Shown here piece by piece: positions 15,659 through 23,615 of a DNA stretch of 64,000 nucleotides. Positions within the stretch are counted from its first letter, which is position 1. Every line of letters starts with the position of its first letter. Source of the DNA: Rhodospirillales bacterium. Lineage in GTDB: Bacteria > Pseudomonadota > Alphaproteobacteria > Rhodospirillales > WMHbin7. Made by a program: the position numbers and the translations under genes. The notes beneath the pieces were generated by a model. That model was given only the letters and a program-made list of their open reading frames with translations. It was not told the DNA's origin and searched no databases. Where the stretch lies: positions 1-64,000 of the forward strand of contig JACRPC010000042.1 of assembly GCA_016214125.1 (NCBI GenBank), in the 5' to 3' direction.

Positions 15659-17494
15659 ATGATCGTTCTCGGCCTTTCGGCCTATTACCACGACTCGGCC
15701 GCCGCTTTGGTCCGGGACGGGGTGATTGTTGCCGCCGCCCAGGAGGAGCGTTTCACCCGCAAGAAACACGACGCCGCCTTTCCGGCCAACGCCATCGCCG
15801 CCTGCTTGAAGGAAGCGGGCGTCGGGCTTGTGGAGGTCGATCATGTCGCCTTCTACGACAAGCCGTTCCTGAAATTCGAACGCTTGCTCGAAACCTATCT
15901 GTCCTTCGCGCCCAGGGGATTCACATCCTTCAAGACCGCGATGCCGATCTGGTTGCGCGAGAAGCTGTTCCAAAAGGATTTGCTGGCCAAGGAGCTGAAG
16001 GCTCTCGACGGATCGTTCGATGCGGCCAAGCGGCTTTTATTCGCTGAACACCATATGAGCCACGCCGCCTCGGCCTTTTTCCCCTCGCCCTTCCAAGAAG
16101 CCCTGGTGCTGACCATGGACGGCGTCGGCGAGTGGGCCACCAGCTCGGTCGCCATCGGGCGGGGCTCAAGCCTTGAGGTGCTGAAGGAAATCCACTTCCC
16201 CCATTCGCTGGGCCTGCTCTATTCCGCCTTCACCTATTATTGCGGCTTCAAGGTCAATTCCGGCGAATACAAGCTGATGGGGCTGGCGCCCTATGGCGAG
16301 CCGAACTATGTCCAAACGATCCGCGACCATCTGATCGACATCAAGGCAGACGGTTCGTTCCGCCTCAACCTCGATTACTTTGATTACTGCACCGGCCTGC
16401 GGATGACCAACCGACGCTTCGACAAGCTGTTCGGCGGGCCGGCGCGCGGCCCCGAGGAGCGCCTGACCCAGCGCCACATGGATCTGGCGGCGTCGATCCA
16501 GGCGGTGACCGAGGAGGTGGTCCTGCGCATGACCCGCGCCTTGGCCAAAGAGACCGGTCAGAAGAATTTGTGTCTGGCCGGCGGGGTGGCGCTCAACTGC
16601 GTCGCCAACGGCAAGGTGTTGAAGGACGGCGTCTTCGAGAACATCTGGATTCAACCCGCCGCCGGCGATGCCGGCGGGGCCTTGGGCGCCGCCCTGGCCG
16701 CCTGGCATCTCCATCTCGGCCATTCCCGCCAGGGTGACGGCAAGACCGATGCGATGCGCGGCTCCTATCTGGGACCGGCCTTCAGCCAAGATGAGATTGA
16801 AGCCCGCCTCAAGGCCGCCGGCGCCCATTTCACCGTCTATAAGGGCGATGCCCTGATCGGCGCCACCGCCAGCGCGCTGGCCGCCGGCCAAGCGGTGGGC
16901 TGGTTCCAGGGGAGGATGGAATTTGGGCCGCGCGCCCTGGGCGGGCGCTCGATCTTGGGCGATGCCCGTTCCCCGACCATGCAAAAGCTTTTGAATCTCA
17001 AAGTAAAATACCGCGAAAGCTTCCGCCCCTTCGCGCCTTCGGTGTTGCGCGAGGAGGTCGCCAACTGGTTCGATCTCGACGCCGACAGCCCCTATATGCT
17101 GCTGGTCGCCCCGGTGTTGGAGAAACACCGGAGGGCGATGACCGAGGCCGAACAGGCTTTGTTCGGCATCGACAAGCTCAACGTACCGCGCTCGGCGATC
17201 CCGGCGGTGACCCATGTCGATTACTCGGCCCGCATCCAAACCGTGCATGCCGACACCAACCCGCGCTATCATGCGCTGATCGCCACCTTCAAGGAGTTCA
17301 CCGGGTGCCCGGTGATCGTCAACACCAGTTTCAATGTGCGCGGCGAACCGATCGTCGGCTCGCCCGAGGATGCGTTCCGCTGCTTCATGGGCACCGAGAT
17401 CGAGCGGTTGGTGGTGGGCGATTGCTTCCTCGCCAAGGAAGACCAGAACCCGGCCCTGAAGGTCGACTACAAGGACAAGTTCGAACTCGACTGA
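15659..17494 (+). CDS. Carbamoyltransferase (NodU/CmcH family)
   Basis: 611 residues. The N-terminal Kae1-like domain starts ILGLSAYYHDSAAALV with QEERFTRKKHDAAFP, and continues with AEHHMSHAASAFFPS and TMDGVGEW. The C-terminal domain has GWFQGRMEFGPRALGGRSIL and PVIVNTSFNVRGEPIV, both typical of NodU/TobZ. These enzymes make carbamoyl-adenylate from carbamoyl phosphate and ATP, then O-carbamoylate a sugar. Full length for the family. Forms a trio with the SxtJ-like and DUF5989-like genes. Predicted role: O-carbamoylation of the polysaccharide repeat unit in the cytoplasm. Confidence 0.9.
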   Translation: MIVLGLSAYYHDSAAALVRDGVIVAAAQEERFTRKKHDAAFPANAIAACLKEAGVGLVEVDHVAFYDKPFLKFERLLETYLSFAPRGFTSFKTAMPIWLREKLFQKDLLAKELKALDGSFDAAKRLLFAEHHMSHAASAFFPSPFQEALVLTMDGVGEWATSSVAIGRGSSLEVLKEIHFPHSLGLLYSAFTYYCGFKVNSGEYKLMGLAPYGEPNYVQTIRDHLIDIKADGSFRLNLDYFDYCTGLRMTNRRFDKLFGGPARGPEERLTQRHMDLAASIQAVTEEVVLRMTRALAKETGQKNLCLAGGVALNCVANGKVLKDGVFENIWIQPAAGDAGGALGAALAAWHLHLGHSRQGDGKTDAMRGSYLGPAFSQDEIEARLKAAGAHFTVYKGDALIGATASALAAGQAVGWFQGRMEFGPRALGGRSILGDARSPTMQKLLNLKVKYRESFRPFAPSVLREEVANWFDLDADSPYMLLVAPVLEKHRRAMTEAEQALFGIDKLNVPRSAIPAVTHVDYSARIQTVHADTNPRYHALIATFKEFTGCPVIVNTSFNVRGEPIVGSPEDAFRCFMGTEIERLVVGDCFLAKEDQNPALKVDYKDKFELD

Positions 17495-17510
17495 ACAAGG
17501 CGCCCGGCCA

Positions 17511-19043
17511 ATGAGCGCCCGGCTTCGCTATCGGTTGGGAACGCTCCTTTACGGCCTGCCGCTCTACGGCGCCACGCTTGGCGGGCGGCCGCCGATCGCG
17601 CTGGCCGGCGGCCCCGCCGATCCCTGGCCCGGCAATCCCGTCAACGCCTTGGCGCTGATCGAAGGCAAGGCCACGGCCGACGACGCCTTTGCCTGGCTCA
17701 AGGATCTGGCGGTGTCGGGCGATGAGCGGGCCCGCAACGTCGCGCGCGCGCTCATCGAGGGCTGGCTTGAAACGCATGCCCATTGGTCGGCCAAGGCCTG
17801 GCATCCGGCGGTGCTGGGCGAGCGGCTTTACCGAATTGCCGCCGATGGCGATTTCATCATGGGGGGGCTCGACGATCCGCTTCGGCCCCGCTTGCTCGAG
17901 GCCATGGCGCGCCAGGCGCGCCATCTGCGGCGCGCTCTGCCGGGTGACGTCGTCGGTCGACCCTTGCTGCGCGCCATCGGCGGCCTGATCGCCTGGAATC
18001 TGGCCGCCGGCGACGAGGAGGGTCTGGCCGAGGGGCTCTTCCATCTCGATCGCCAATTGGCCAGCCAGATTCACCCCGACGGCGTTCACGAAAGCCGCAG
18101 TCCGGGCGAACAATTCCGGTTGATCCGCGATTTGGTCGATCTGCGCGCCTGGTTTCTAGCGCTGCGCCGGCCGGTACCGGAATCGCTGCAGGTTGCCGTC
18201 GATCGCGCCGCGCCGATGCTGCGGTTTTTTCGCCATGGCGATGGCGGACTGGCCCTTTTCAACGCCAGTCGCGAGGAGGAACCCTCGCAGATCGCGCTGG
18301 CCCTGACCTTGAGCGGCTCGCGCGCCAAGCCAATGAACGGGGCGCCGCATGGCGGCTTTCAGCGTCTGGCGGCCGGCAAGACGGTGCTGCTGGTCGATTG
18401 CGGCGTACCGGTGGACGGTTGGCCGGCGCACGCCGGCACCTTGTCGTTCGAGATGAGCGTCGGCAAGGCCCGGCTGGTCGGCAATCTGGGGGCGGCGGAC
18501 GAGGGCGAAGAATCTTGGCAAACCGCCCTTCGGGCGACCGCCGCCCATTCGACCCTGATCGCCGGCGACACCAATTCGAGCGACATCGATCCGGGCGGTC
18601 GAATCGGCCGCAAGCCGATTTCCGTCACCACGTCCCGCGACGAACAAGAGGGGGCGATCTGGCTCGACATGAGCCATGACGGCTATCTGAAGCCCTTTGG
18701 TCTCATCCATCGCCGCCGGCTGCATCTGGATGCCGAAGGAGGGAGGCTGCGCGGCGAAGACACGCTCACCGGTCCCGCCGGTACGGCGATTGCGGTGCGC
18801 TTTCACCTGCATCCCAGCGTGCATGCCCTGCCCCAGCAAGAGGGCGGCGGCGTGCTGTTGAAGCTTGAGGACGGCCAGGGCTGGCGCTTCCGCGCCCAGG
18901 ATATCCGCCCGGTGCTGGAGCCCAGCCTCTATCGCGGTCGGCCGGGCGAGCCCCGGCGCAGCCAGCAGATCGTATTGAGCGGCGTGACTTTGGATCGGGC
19001 GACGTCGATCAAATGGGGATTCGATCGCTTGGGCGGGCGCTGA
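17511..19043 (+). CDS. Heparinase II/III-like protein
   Basis: 510 residues. An alpha/alpha-barrel-like N-terminal half (RPLLRAIGGLIAWNLAAGDEE...IHPDGVHESRSPGEQFRLIRDLVDL) precedes a beta-rich C-terminal half with GAPHGGFQRLAAGKTVLLVDCG, the heparinase II/III C-terminal signature. Alphaproteobacterial members are usually annotated as heparinase-like with no proven lyase activity. Likely role: cleavage or modification of an acidic polysaccharide. No clear signal peptide is visible, so location is uncertain. A second, divergent family member is encoded at 62026. Confidence 0.75.
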   Translation: MSARLRYRLGTLLYGLPLYGATLGGRPPIALAGGPADPWPGNPVNALALIEGKATADDAFAWLKDLAVSGDERARNVARALIEGWLETHAHWSAKAWHPAVLGERLYRIAADGDFIMGGLDDPLRPRLLEAMARQARHLRRALPGDVVGRPLLRAIGGLIAWNLAAGDEEGLAEGLFHLDRQLASQIHPDGVHESRSPGEQFRLIRDLVDLRAWFLALRRPVPESLQVAVDRAAPMLRFFRHGDGGLALFNASREEEPSQIALALTLSGSRAKPMNGAPHGGFQRLAAGKTVLLVDCGVPVDGWPAHAGTLSFEMSVGKARLVGNLGAADEGEESWQTALRATAAHSTLIAGDTNSSDIDPGGRIGRKPISVTTSRDEQEGAIWLDMSHDGYLKPFGLIHRRRLHLDAEGGRLRGEDTLTGPAGTAIAVRFHLHPSVHALPQQEGGGVLLKLEDGQGWRFRAQDIRPVLEPSLYRGRPGEPRRSQQIVLSGVTLDRATSIKWGFDRLGGR

Positions 19044-19095
19044 TAATCCGATCGCTCGATTGACTTTCACCCAACGGACGGCTAGAGGCATCGCC

Positions 19096-20364
19096 ATGGT
19101 TGCTGGCGTCAAGATCGCGGTCATTGGGCTGGGCTATGTGGGGCTGCCGCTGGCGGTAGCCCTGGCAAGGCGCTTTGCGGTGATCGGCTTCGATGTCGAC
19201 GGGCAACGGATCGCCGAACTGAAGCGCGGCCACGACCGCACCGGCGAAGTCACCTCGCCCGATCTGCGCGGCTGCACCGCCCATTTGACCGATCAGGCCA
19301 AGGAAATCGAACCGGCCAATCTGTTCATCGTCACGGTGCCGACCCCGGTCGACGACAAGAACGAACCCGATCTGTCGGCGGTGTTGGCGGCCTGCCGCAC
19401 CGTGGGCCGAGCGATCAGGCCCGGTGCCATCGTGGTGTTCGAGAGCACCGTCTATCCCGGCGTCACCGAGGATATCTGCGGCCCGGCCCTGGCCAAGGAA
19501 TCGGGCTTGGTCTGCGGCAAGGATTTCTTCCTGGGCTACAGCCCCGAGCGCATCAATCCCGGCGATCGCGAACATACGGTCGATCGGATCACCAAAGTGG
19601 TGGCGGGTCAGACCCCGGAAATCGCCCAGAAGCTCAAGGCCATCTATGGCGCCATCACCCAGGGCGGCGCCTTCGTCGCTGCCTCGATCAAGACCGCCGA
19701 GGCGGCCAAGGTGATCGAAAACGCCCAGCGCGACGTCAACATCGCCTTTATCAACGAAGTGACGATGATCTTTTCCAAGCTGGGGATTTCCATCCACGAC
19801 GTCTTGGAGACCTCGGCCACCAAATGGAATTTTCTCAAGTTCCAGCCGGGCCTGGTCGGCGGGCATTGCATCGGCGTCGATCCCTTCTATCTCGCCCATT
19901 GCGCCAAGGATAAGGGGCATCACCCCGAAGTGATCCTGGCCGGGCGCAAGATCAACGATTCCATGGGCGGCTTCGTCGCCGAACAGATCGGCGCGCGGAT
20001 CGGGCCCAAATCGCGGGTGTTGGTGTTGGGCCTCACCTTCAAGGAAAACGTGCCCGATCTGCGCAATTCCAAGGTGATGGACGTCGTGGCCGGCTTGGTC
20101 GGGCAAGGCCACAAGGTCGAGGTGCACGACCCCCTGGCCGATGCCGGCGAGGCCAAGGCTCATTACAAGCTCGATCTGCTGCCCAGCCTGGATGGGGCGA
20201 GCGGCTATCACGCGATTGTGGGAGCGGTGAGCCACGCCGTCTATGCGGCGATGGGTGGCGAGACGCTGGCCGGGTTGCTTTGCGAAGGCGGCCTTTTGGC
20301 CGATATCAAGGGCATGTGGCGCGCCACGCCCCTGCCCGACGGCTATCGCCGCTGGCAGTTGTGA
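19096..20364 (+). CDS. Nucleotide-sugar 6-dehydrogenase (UDP-GlcNAc/UDP-ManNAc type, TviB/WbpA-like)
   Basis: 422 residues. NAD domain KIAVIGLGYVGLPLAVALA, central TVPTPVD and SPERINPGD motifs, catalytic GLVGGHCIGVDPFYLA with the Cys intact, and a C-terminal VLVLGLTFKENVPDLRNSK domain. The GGHCIGVDPYY type indicates the UDP-N-acetylhexosamine 6-dehydrogenase branch (TviB, WbpA, WecC), which makes an N-acetylated uronic acid. ATG at 19096 follows AGAGG by 7 bases; an upstream in-frame start lacks homology. In contrast to the dehydrogenase-like protein at 4284 it has every catalytic residue I can check. Confidence 0.87.
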   Translation: MVAGVKIAVIGLGYVGLPLAVALARRFAVIGFDVDGQRIAELKRGHDRTGEVTSPDLRGCTAHLTDQAKEIEPANLFIVTVPTPVDDKNEPDLSAVLAACRTVGRAIRPGAIVVFESTVYPGVTEDICGPALAKESGLVCGKDFFLGYSPERINPGDREHTVDRITKVVAGQTPEIAQKLKAIYGAITQGGAFVAASIKTAEAAKVIENAQRDVNIAFINEVTMIFSKLGISIHDVLETSATKWNFLKFQPGLVGGHCIGVDPFYLAHCAKDKGHHPEVILAGRKINDSMGGFVAEQIGARIGPKSRVLVLGLTFKENVPDLRNSKVMDVVAGLVGQGHKVEVHDPLADAGEAKAHYKLDLLPSLDGASGYHAIVGAVSHAVYAAMGGETLAGLLCEGGLLADIKGMWRATPLPDGYRRWQL

Positions 20365-21032
20365 TTCTGGAAAGGCGGGACTTTCCCACCCTTGAAAGCC
20401 TAGCCCAGGCTTTGGCCGATTTCCTGGCCGAAGCTCTGCGGACCGCCCTGATCCATAAGCCCTTGGCAAGTTTGGCGGTTTCCGGCGGTCAAACGCCCAA
20501 GCGGGTGCTGCCGCTTTTGGCGGCGGCCGATCTCGATTGGTCGCGGATCGTGGTGACGCTGACCGACGAGCGCTGGGTTCCCCAAGACCATCCCGACAGC
20601 AACGAGGCCCTGACCCGAGCCCTATTGCCGGTGCCGCCGGCCCGGTTCGTAAGCCTGTATGGAGGGGAAACCACCCCCAGGGCAGGCTGGGCGGCCGCCG
20701 AAGCTCGGTTGGGGACGGTTCCCTGGCCGCTTGACGCCGTCTTTCTCGGCATGGGGGCTGATGGGCATTTTGCCTCGCTTTTTCCTGGCGATAGCGCCCT
20801 TTCCGTTCAAAGGAGTCGAAGCGCCCCCGCCCGAGCCCCCAACCCCCCGCAATCAAGAAGTACACTTACATATCAATCGTTTATCGAAGCCGGCCGCCTA
20901 GCGCTGGCAGTGACCGATGCCGCGAAACGAGCGGCGCTGGCCAAAGCTATGGCCGTCGGGCCGGTCGCGGAGGCTCCTTTGCGGCTTCTCGAGCCCCGAA
21001 CCCAACCGCTTGTGGCATTCGTTCTTTCTTAA
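20361..21032 (+). CDS. pgl: 6-phosphogluconolactonase
   Basis: 223 residues from a GTG overlapping the preceding stop (GTGA). Family motifs are present: AVSGGQTPKRVL, TLTDERWVP, and GMGADGHFASLFPGD with the catalytic His. It hydrolyses 6-phosphogluconolactone in the oxidative pentose phosphate pathway. Its position inside a polysaccharide locus, with transaldolase nearby, suggests support of sedoheptulose 7-phosphate supply; hydrolysis of another sugar lactone is possible. Last gene before the regulatory cassette. Confidence 0.85.
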   Translation: MILERRDFPTLESLAQALADFLAEALRTALIHKPLASLAVSGGQTPKRVLPLLAAADLDWSRIVVTLTDERWVPQDHPDSNEALTRALLPVPPARFVSLYGGETTPRAGWAAAEARLGTVPWPLDAVFLGMGADGHFASLFPGDSALSVQRSRSAPARAPNPPQSRSTLTYQSFIEAGRLALAVTDAAKRAALAKAMAVGPVAEAPLRLLEPRTQPLVAFVLS

Positions 21033-21061
21033 CCCCAGACCTGCCATTATCGCCTTGAGAT

Positions 21062-21078
21062 TCGCCGTGAATCGGCGA
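21062..21078 (+). terminator. Short hairpin after pgl, weak terminator candidate
   Basis: TCGCCG (21062-21067) and CGGCGA (21073-21078) pair around a 5-base loop. No T-run follows, so intrinsic termination is doubtful. Confidence 0.2.
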
Positions 21079-21087
21079 TGGATGGAC

Positions 21088-21117
21088 TTGACGTTCATAG
21101 CGCGAACAAGGTATTGT
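21088..21117 (+). promoter_or_regulatory. Candidate promoter of the regulator/antiterminator operon
   Basis: TTGACG (21088-21093), 18-base spacer, TATTGT (21112-21117). The predicted start near 21124 gives a leader of about 28 bases before ATG 21152. The -10 lies inside a perfect palindrome (21100-21123), so a bound repressor would block RNA polymerase. Confidence 0.5.
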
Positions 21118-21123
21118 TCGCGC
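21100..21123. promoter_or_regulatory. Perfect 10+10 palindrome, probable operator
   Basis: Left arm GCGCGAACAA (21100-21109), 4-base centre GGTA, right arm TTGTTCGCGC (21114-21123), with no mismatches. The size suits a dimeric winged-helix repressor, and the gene immediately downstream encodes a winged-helix protein, suggesting autoregulation. The palindrome overlaps the candidate -10. Confidence 0.6.
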
Positions 21124-21151
21124 GGTGAACATGAGGGGAGATCCCCGCTCG

Positions 21152-21811
21152 ATGAGCGATGAATCGAAGGCTTCGGCGATCGGACTGTCGACCGAGGCGG
21201 AAATTACCCTGGGCCTTCTCAACGCCGTCCACGAAAACAGCGCCATCACCCAGCGCAGCGTCTCGCGCGATCTGGGCATCGCGCTTGGCTTGGCCAACGC
21301 CTATCTGAAGCGTGCCGCCAAGAAAGGGTTGATCAAGATTTCCCAGATTCCCCCCAACCGCTACGCCTATTATCTGACGCCGCAGGGTTTCGCGGAAAAG
21401 AGCCGGCTCACCGCCCAGTACCTTTCGACGTCGTTCAATTTGTTCCGGGTTGCCCGCCAGCAATATGGCGAGCTGTTCGGCCGCTGCGCCGCCCAGGGTT
21501 GGACACGCTTGGCTCTGGCCGGCATTGGCGATGTCGGCGAAATTGCCACGCTCAGCCTGGGCGATCATGCGGTCGAGCTGGTGGCTTTCGTCGATTTGCG
21601 CGCCGACGGTCTTACCCAGTATGCCGAACTGCCGGTGGTCGATCATCCCGATCGGATCGACGGTCTCGACGCTTTGGTGCTCACCGATCTGCGCGACCCC
21701 CAAGGCACGTTCGACACCCTCACCCGAGCCTTTCCGCCGGATCGGGTCCTGGCGCCGCCCTTTCTCAAGATTTCCCGGCACGCCGTCCTGGTCGAAGGAG
21801 ACGGCCCATGA
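21152..21811 (+). CDS. Winged-helix (MarR-like) transcriptional regulator of the polysaccharide locus
   Basis: 219 residues. The N-terminal winged helix (about 15-85) reads EAEITLGLLNAVHEN...TQRSVSRDLGIALGLANAYLKRAAKKGLIKI...RYAYYLTPQGF. The C-terminal half (about 100-215) resembles a Rossmann-like nucleotide/CoA-sensor domain (LALAGIGDVGEIATLSL...). Such regulators are found in alphaproteobacterial exopolysaccharide loci. ATG 21152 follows AGGGGAG by about 12 bases; a GTG at 21125 would add nine residues. Its stop overlaps the start of the NusG-like gene (ATGA), so the two are translationally coupled. Confidence 0.75.
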   Translation: MSDESKASAIGLSTEAEITLGLLNAVHENSAITQRSVSRDLGIALGLANAYLKRAAKKGLIKISQIPPNRYAYYLTPQGFAEKSRLTAQYLSTSFNLFRVARQQYGELFGRCAAQGWTRLALAGIGDVGEIATLSLGDHAVELVAFVDLRADGLTQYAELPVVDHPDRIDGLDALVLTDLRDPQGTFDTLTRAFPPDRVLAPPFLKISRHAVLVEGDGP

Positions 21812-22311
21812 AGCGCTGGTACGTGGTCCATACCCAGCCGCAAGCCGAGCGGCGCGCCCATGCCAATCTGGTTCGCCAGGGCTTCGAGACCTATCTGCCT
21901 TGCTATCTCAAACGGCGCAGCCACGCCCGCAAGATCGAACGGGTGCCGGCGCCGCTCTTTCCCCGCTACCTGTTTGTCGGCATCGATCCCCAGACCATGC
22001 GCTGGCGCTCGATCTATTCCACCTTCGGCGTCTCGCATCTGATCTCGAATGGCGACATGCCGGCGCCGGTGCCCGAGGGTGTCGTCGAGGCGATTCGCGC
22101 CCGCCACGGCCACGATGGGCTGGTTCGGCTCGACGATCCGATTCCCTTCAAGAAGGGCGACCGGGTGGAAATCACCCAAGGCTCGCTTCGTGACCTGTCC
22201 GGCCTGTTCCAATGCGAGAGCGACGACGATCGCGTCTTCGTCCTTCTGGAATTGATGGGGCGCCCGGTTCGCGTGCGCGTGCCCCTGGCGGCGATCCGCG
22301 CCTGCGCCTGA
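21808..22311 (+). CDS. NusG/RfaH-like specialised antiterminator
   Basis: 167 residues. NGN domain (about 1-100): WYVVHTQPQAERRAHANLVRQG, then the RfaH/NusG strand FPRYLFVGIDPQ. KOW region (about 113-165): DPIPFKKGDRVEITQGSLRDLSGLFQ. It is shorter and more divergent than a housekeeping NusG and sits just before a long sugar operon, the classic position of RfaH, UpxY, LoaP and related NusG paralogues. Expected to bind elongating RNA polymerase and suppress pausing and termination. A strong GAAGGAG ribosome site (21794-21800) precedes ATG 21808. It may act at the hairpin and ops-like sequence 34-67 bases after its stop. Confidence 0.87.
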   Translation: MKRWYVVHTQPQAERRAHANLVRQGFETYLPCYLKRRSHARKIERVPAPLFPRYLFVGIDPQTMRWRSIYSTFGVSHLISNGDMPAPVPEGVVEAIRARHGHDGLVRLDDPIPFKKGDRVEITQGSLRDLSGLFQCESDDDRVFVLLELMGRPVRVRVPLAAIRACA

Positions 22312-22344
22312 CGGGCGCTGGCGGATCGATAATTCGATTTGGCG

Positions 22345-22366
22345 GTCCGGGTGTTTTCACCCGGAC
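22345..22366 (+). promoter_or_regulatory. Leader hairpin at the head of the long operon
   Basis: A perfect 9-bp stem, GTCCGGGTG (22345-22353) and CACCCGGAC (22358-22366), closes a TTTT loop. No T-run follows, so it is unlikely to be a plain terminator. It lies between the antiterminator gene and the first sugar gene, directly before the ops-like sequence; a pause or antiterminator-loading hairpin is the natural reading. Confidence 0.6.
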
Positions 22367-22367
22367 T

Positions 22368-22378
22368 GCGGTAGCGTG
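22368..22378 (+). promoter_or_regulatory. ops-like element (RfaH recruitment site)
   Basis: GCGGTAGCGTG matches the core of the enterobacterial ops/JUMPstart element (GGCGGTAGCGTGC) at 11 of 11 bases. It sits 1 base after a perfect hairpin, 57 bases after the stop of the NusG/RfaH-like gene, and 19 bases before the ATG of the first operon gene. In gammaproteobacteria RfaH reads this element from the exposed DNA strand during a pause. Its use in this lineage is inference. Confidence 0.55.
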
Positions 22379-22397
22379 GAAAAAGCCCTTCCCAACG

Positions 22398-23603
22398 ATG
22401 CCCCGCGATCTTGACGATCCCCTGCTGTCGCGCCTGCTGGGGCGAACGCAATCGCTGTTCGCCGCCGATCTGGCGCGCCAGGAGAACGCGCTTTCCAAAG
22501 CGATCCGGGAATCGCGCATCCTGGTGGTGGGCGCCGCCGGCTCGATCGGCCAGGCCTTCACCTTGGAGCTGGCCCGCCATACGCCCGAGGCGCTGCATCT
22601 GGTCGATCTCAACGAGAACAGCCTGGTCGAGCTGGTGCGCGATCTGCGCGCCCGACCGATCGAGCTGCCCGGCGATTTTCGCACCGCCAGCCTCGATTTC
22701 GCGAGCCAAGGCTTCTTGAAATTCGCCAAGGCGCACGGGCCGCACGACGTCTTTCTCAATTTCTCCGCCTTAAAGCATGTGCGGGCCGAGCGCGACCCTT
22801 ACAGTCTGATGCGGATGATCGAGGTCAATGTTCTGGCCTTGGCCGACTATCTGGCCCATCCGGCGTCCCGCGATCTTAAGCGCGCCTTTTCGGTCTCGAC
22901 CGACAAATCGGTGCGGCCCGAGAATCTGATGGGCGCCACCAAGAATCTGATGGAGCAGGCGCTGTTCGCCCATGCCGACCACCTGATCGCAAGCTCGGCC
23001 CGCTTCGCCAACGTCGCCTTCTCGGCCGGCAGCTTGCTTGAAGGCTTCGAGCACCGCCTGGCGAAAGGTCAGCCCTTGGCCGCACCCACCGATGTGCGGC
23101 GTTACTTCATCACCCATGCCGAGGCGGGCCAGCTTTGTCTGTTGGCCGGATTCCTGGGAGCCACCCGCCAAGTCTTCTTCCCCAAGCTCGATCCCAAGGC
23201 CGATCTCTTGGGCTTCGATGCTATCGCCCGGGCCTTTCTGGCCGAGCGTGGCCTGACGCCCCGCTTGTGCGCCAGCGAAGCCGAGGCCAAGGGGTTGGCC
23301 GCTCGAGGTGGGCTTGGCAAGGAATGGCCTTGCCATTTCGCGCCGTCCGACACCACGGGCGAGAAATCGGTCGAAGAATTCTTTCGTCTCTCGGATGCCC
23401 TCGACCTATCGGCTTATGGCGCTATCGGCATCGCCCAGGAACCGCCGCCCGATCTGGCGCGCCTTTCCGCCTTTCGCCAGACCATCGCCCGTCTTTGCCA
23501 GGCCGAGAACTGGTCGAAGGCCGAAATCGCCCAGGCCATCCTTGCCGCCGTGCCCGAGCTGGCGCATGTCGAAAAGGGCAAGAGCCTGGACGAAAAGATG
23601 TAA
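22398..23603 (+). CDS. CapD/FlaA1-type nucleotide-sugar 4,6-dehydratase (LegB-like)
   Basis: 401 residues. NAD loop ILVVGAAGSIGQAF, then FSVSTDKSVRPENLMGATKNLMEQ, the CapD/PglF/FlaA1 active-site signature where Met replaces the usual Tyr of the MGATK motif. These enzymes convert UDP- or GDP-GlcNAc to the 4-keto-6-deoxy sugar. The neighbours (aminotransferase, hydrolysing epimerase, NeuB-type synthase) make it the first committed enzyme of a legionaminic-acid-type pathway. An N-terminal helical extension of about 35 residues and a C-terminal extension make it longer than FlaA1. No Shine-Dalgarno precedes the ATG. Confidence 0.78.
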   Translation: MPRDLDDPLLSRLLGRTQSLFAADLARQENALSKAIRESRILVVGAAGSIGQAFTLELARHTPEALHLVDLNENSLVELVRDLRARPIELPGDFRTASLDFASQGFLKFAKAHGPHDVFLNFSALKHVRAERDPYSLMRMIEVNVLALADYLAHPASRDLKRAFSVSTDKSVRPENLMGATKNLMEQALFAHADHLIASSARFANVAFSAGSLLEGFEHRLAKGQPLAAPTDVRRYFITHAEAGQLCLLAGFLGATRQVFFPKLDPKADLLGFDAIARAFLAERGLTPRLCASEAEAKGLAARGGLGKEWPCHFAPSDTTGEKSVEEFFRLSDALDLSAYGAIGIAQEPPPDLARLSAFRQTIARLCQAENWSKAEIAQAILAAVPELAHVEKGKSLDEKM

Positions 23604-23615
23604 GGCCAAGCCAAC

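Noticed and set aside
19152-19160. Second GGCGGTAGC match to part of ops
   Set aside because: Inside the coding region of the 19096 dehydrogenase (codons for LAVAL), followed by CC rather than GTG and without a hairpin; judged coincidental.
19009-20865. Minus-strand open frame of 618 codons
   Set aside because: It lies opposite the intact nucleotide-sugar dehydrogenase and 6-phosphogluconolactonase genes, has no domain signature, and is rich in Arg/Gly/Ala as expected for antisense of GC-rich coding sequence.
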